This document shows, piece after piece, positions 5,965 to 7,367 of a stretch of 7,367 nt of DNA. Numbering within the stretch: the first letter of the stretch is position 1; each line of letters starts with the position of its first letter. Position numbers and translations under genes: made by a program. The notes beneath the pieces were generated by a model that worked only from the letters and a program-made list of their open reading frames with translations, was not told where the DNA came from and made no database searches. Source of the DNA: Akkermansia muciniphila (GTDB lineage: Bacteria > Pseudomonadota > Gammaproteobacteria > Burkholderiales > Burkholderiaceae_C); assembly GCA_943327015.2 (NCBI GenBank), contig CALPVM020000110.1:1-7367 (forward strand). Direction: 5' to 3'.

Positions 5965-7367
5965 ATGGCTTTATTACAAATCTCCGAACCCGGCCAATCA
6001 CCCAATCCGCACGAGCGACGCATTGCAGTAGGCATTGACCTTGGCACCACCCATTCATTAGTAGCCGCCGTGCGTAATGGCACTCCCGAGTGTTTGCCGG
6101 ATGCACAGGGCAGGGTGCTTTTGCCCAGTGTGGTGCGCTATTTGGATGCGCAGCGCAGGCAGATTGGCTTTGATGCCTTGGCGCAGCAAACCAACGACCC
6201 CGCCAACACGATTGCATCTGTTAAGCGCTTGATGGGGCGCAGCATGGCCGATGCAACTAAAGCCGGTCGTATGCCCTATACCTTGCTGGACGTACCGGGT
6301 ATGGTGCAAGTGCAAACGGTGGCAGGTGCAAAAAGCCCGGTGGAGGTAAGTGCCGAGATTTTGGCCACCTTACGCTACCGTGCAGAGGACACCTTTAACG
6401 ACGACATTTTTGGTGCCGTTATTACAGTGCCAGCCTACTTTGACGATGCTCAGCGCCAAGCTACCAAAGACGCAGCCCAGCTTGCCGGCATTAACGTTTT
6501 GCGCCTCATTAATGAACCCACTGCCGCCGCTATTGCTTATGGATTAGACAACGCCGCAGAGGGCGTTTACGCCATTTACGACTTGGGTGGTGGCACGTTT
6601 GATATTTCCATTTTGCGCTTAACAGCTGGCGTGTTTGAAGTGCTGGCTACCGGTGGCGACTCTGCTTTGGGTGGCGACGATTATGACCGTGCTTTGGCGC
6701 AGTGGTTGTTAGGCCAAACCGGCATGCATGCCGCTACAGCACAAGATCAGGCACTGTTGCACCAACATGCGCGGTCTTGCAAAGAAGCGTTGTCGGATAC
6801 TGAGCAAGTAACGGTTAATCTGCAGCTTTCAACAGGTGTTTTACATCAAGAAGTCAGCCGGGCCCAGTTCAACGCAGCTACCGAGGCGCTCACAGCGCGC
6901 ACCTTGCAAGCAGTGCGTAAAGCCCTGCGCGATGCGGCTTTGAGCAAAGACGAGATAAAAGGCATTGTGATGGTGGGCGGCTCCACCCGCATGCCGCAAG
7001 TGCGCCAAGCAGTGGCAGACTATTTTGGTCAAACCCCACTCACTAATTTAAACCCGGACGAGGTGGTGGCATTGGGTGCAGCTATTCAGGCCAACCAACT
7101 GGCAGGAAACAACCCTAAAGGTGATTTGCTGCTGCTGGATGTGATCCCTTTATCCCTTGGTATAGAAACCATGGGCGGGTTGGTGGAGCGCATTGTTCCG
7201 CGTAATCAGACCATACCAACCGCCATGGCGCAAGACTTTACCACCTACCAAGATGGGCAAACTGCCTTGGCATTGCACGTGGTGCAGGGCGAGCGTGATC
7301 TGGTGGCAGACTGCCGCAGTCTGGCACGTTTTGAGTTGCGCGGCATTCCCCCCATGCCTGCAGGTGC
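5965..7367 (+). CDS. hscA: Hsp70-class chaperone HscA (3'-truncated by window end)
   Basis: HscA is the specialised Hsp70 that, with HscB, binds the LPPVK motif of IscU and drives cluster transfer in an ATP-dependent cycle. The frame runs from ATG 5965 to the right edge without a stop: 467 codons plus two bases. Full-length relatives have about 620 residues, so roughly 150 lie outside. The start MALLQISEPG matches the E. coli N-terminus, which fixes the start although no Shine-Dalgarno is visible in the 11-base gap after hscB. In the nucleotide-binding domain I see GIDLGTTHS (23-31), INEPTAAAIAYG (182-193), DLGGGTFDIS (206-215) and MVGGSTRMPQV (336-346). The interdomain linker is LLLLDVIPLSLG (388-399), followed by the start of the substrate-binding beta domain (ETMGG, TTYQDGQ, VVQGERD). 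DnaK would carry the same motifs, but the N-terminus and operon place identify HscA. The fdx gene is expected after it. Confidence 0.97.
   Translation, partial: MALLQISEPGQSPNPHERRIAVGIDLGTTHSLVAAVRNGTPECLPDAQGRVLLPSVVRYLDAQRRQIGFDALAQQTNDPANTIASVKRLMGRSMADATKAGRMPYTLLDVPGMVQVQTVAGAKSPVEVSAEILATLRYRAEDTFNDDIFGAVITVPAYFDDAQRQATKDAAQLAGINVLRLINEPTAAAIAYGLDNAAEGVYAIYDLGGGTFDISILRLTAGVFEVLATGGDSALGGDDYDRALAQWLLGQTGMHAATAQDQALLHQHARSCKEALSDTEQVTVNLQLSTGVLHQEVSRAQFNAATEALTARTLQAVRKALRDAALSKDEIKGIVMVGGSTRMPQVRQAVADYFGQTPLTNLNPDEVVALGAAIQANQLAGNNPKGDLLLLDVIPLSLGIETMGGLVERIVPRNQTIPTAMAQDFTTYQDGQTALALHVVQGERDLVADCRSLARFELRGIPPMPAG

Noticed and set aside
6350..6547. 65-codon open frame on the + strand inside hscA
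   Set aside because: It is out of frame with the clearly conserved Hsp70 nucleotide-binding domain and has no ribosome binding site or recognisable content.
1..7367. tRNA or rRNA genes, CRISPR arrays, insertion sequences, attachment sites, replication origin
   Set aside because: No cloverleaf-like segment, regularly spaced repeats, transposase or integrase coding, terminal inverted repeats or DnaA-box cluster was seen by reading; nearly all the window is explained by the listed genes.

Overview
The window reads as a bacterial chromosome segment from a betaproteobacterium, most likely order Burkholderiales. I infer this from remembered resemblance of UvrB (N-terminal core with GSPFELYQPYPPAGDQP), IscS (FPIYMDYSAT start, IQWSAH end) and HscA (MALLQISEPG start) to that group, and from uvrB lying next to a complete-order isc operon. 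Eight sampled 60-base lines across the uvrB-isc part average about 54% G+C, low for Burkholderiales. A small-genome or freshwater lineage would fit, but I cannot name genus or species.

Layout, all genes on the + strand. Positions 1-590 hold the 3' part (or all) of an unrecognised, AT-rich (about 38% G+C by hand count) gene ending in a long charged coiled coil. Positions 591-712 are non-coding, with no convincing promoter or SOS box. uvrB follows (about 713-2827), encoding the damage-recognition helicase-like subunit of nucleotide excision repair. The 114-base gap between uvrB and iscR holds a probable weak terminator, two tandem IscR type-1-like operators, an extended -10 promoter and a strong ribosome binding site.

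From 2942 to the right edge runs the Fe-S cluster assembly operon iscR-iscS-iscU-iscA-hscB-hscA, with hscA cut off by the window end. The genes are packed tightly: gaps of 8, 22 and 1 bases, a 4-base overlap, then 11 bases. IscS draws sulfur from cysteine and passes it to the IscU scaffold. IscA is an A-type carrier. HscB (J-protein) and HscA (Hsp70) release the finished cluster from IscU by binding its LPPVK motif. IscR carries its own Fe-S cluster and represses the operon when clusters are plentiful. All expected catalytic and ligand residues are visible, so the pathway appears intact. The ferredoxin gene fdx would be expected just beyond the window.

I see no undescribed multi-gene system here. 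The points most worth a second look are the paired IscR operators, the AT-rich coiled-coil gene at the left edge, the one-residue-longer cluster-ligand spacing in IscR, the near absence of an iscR-iscS gap, and the unresolved uvrB start.
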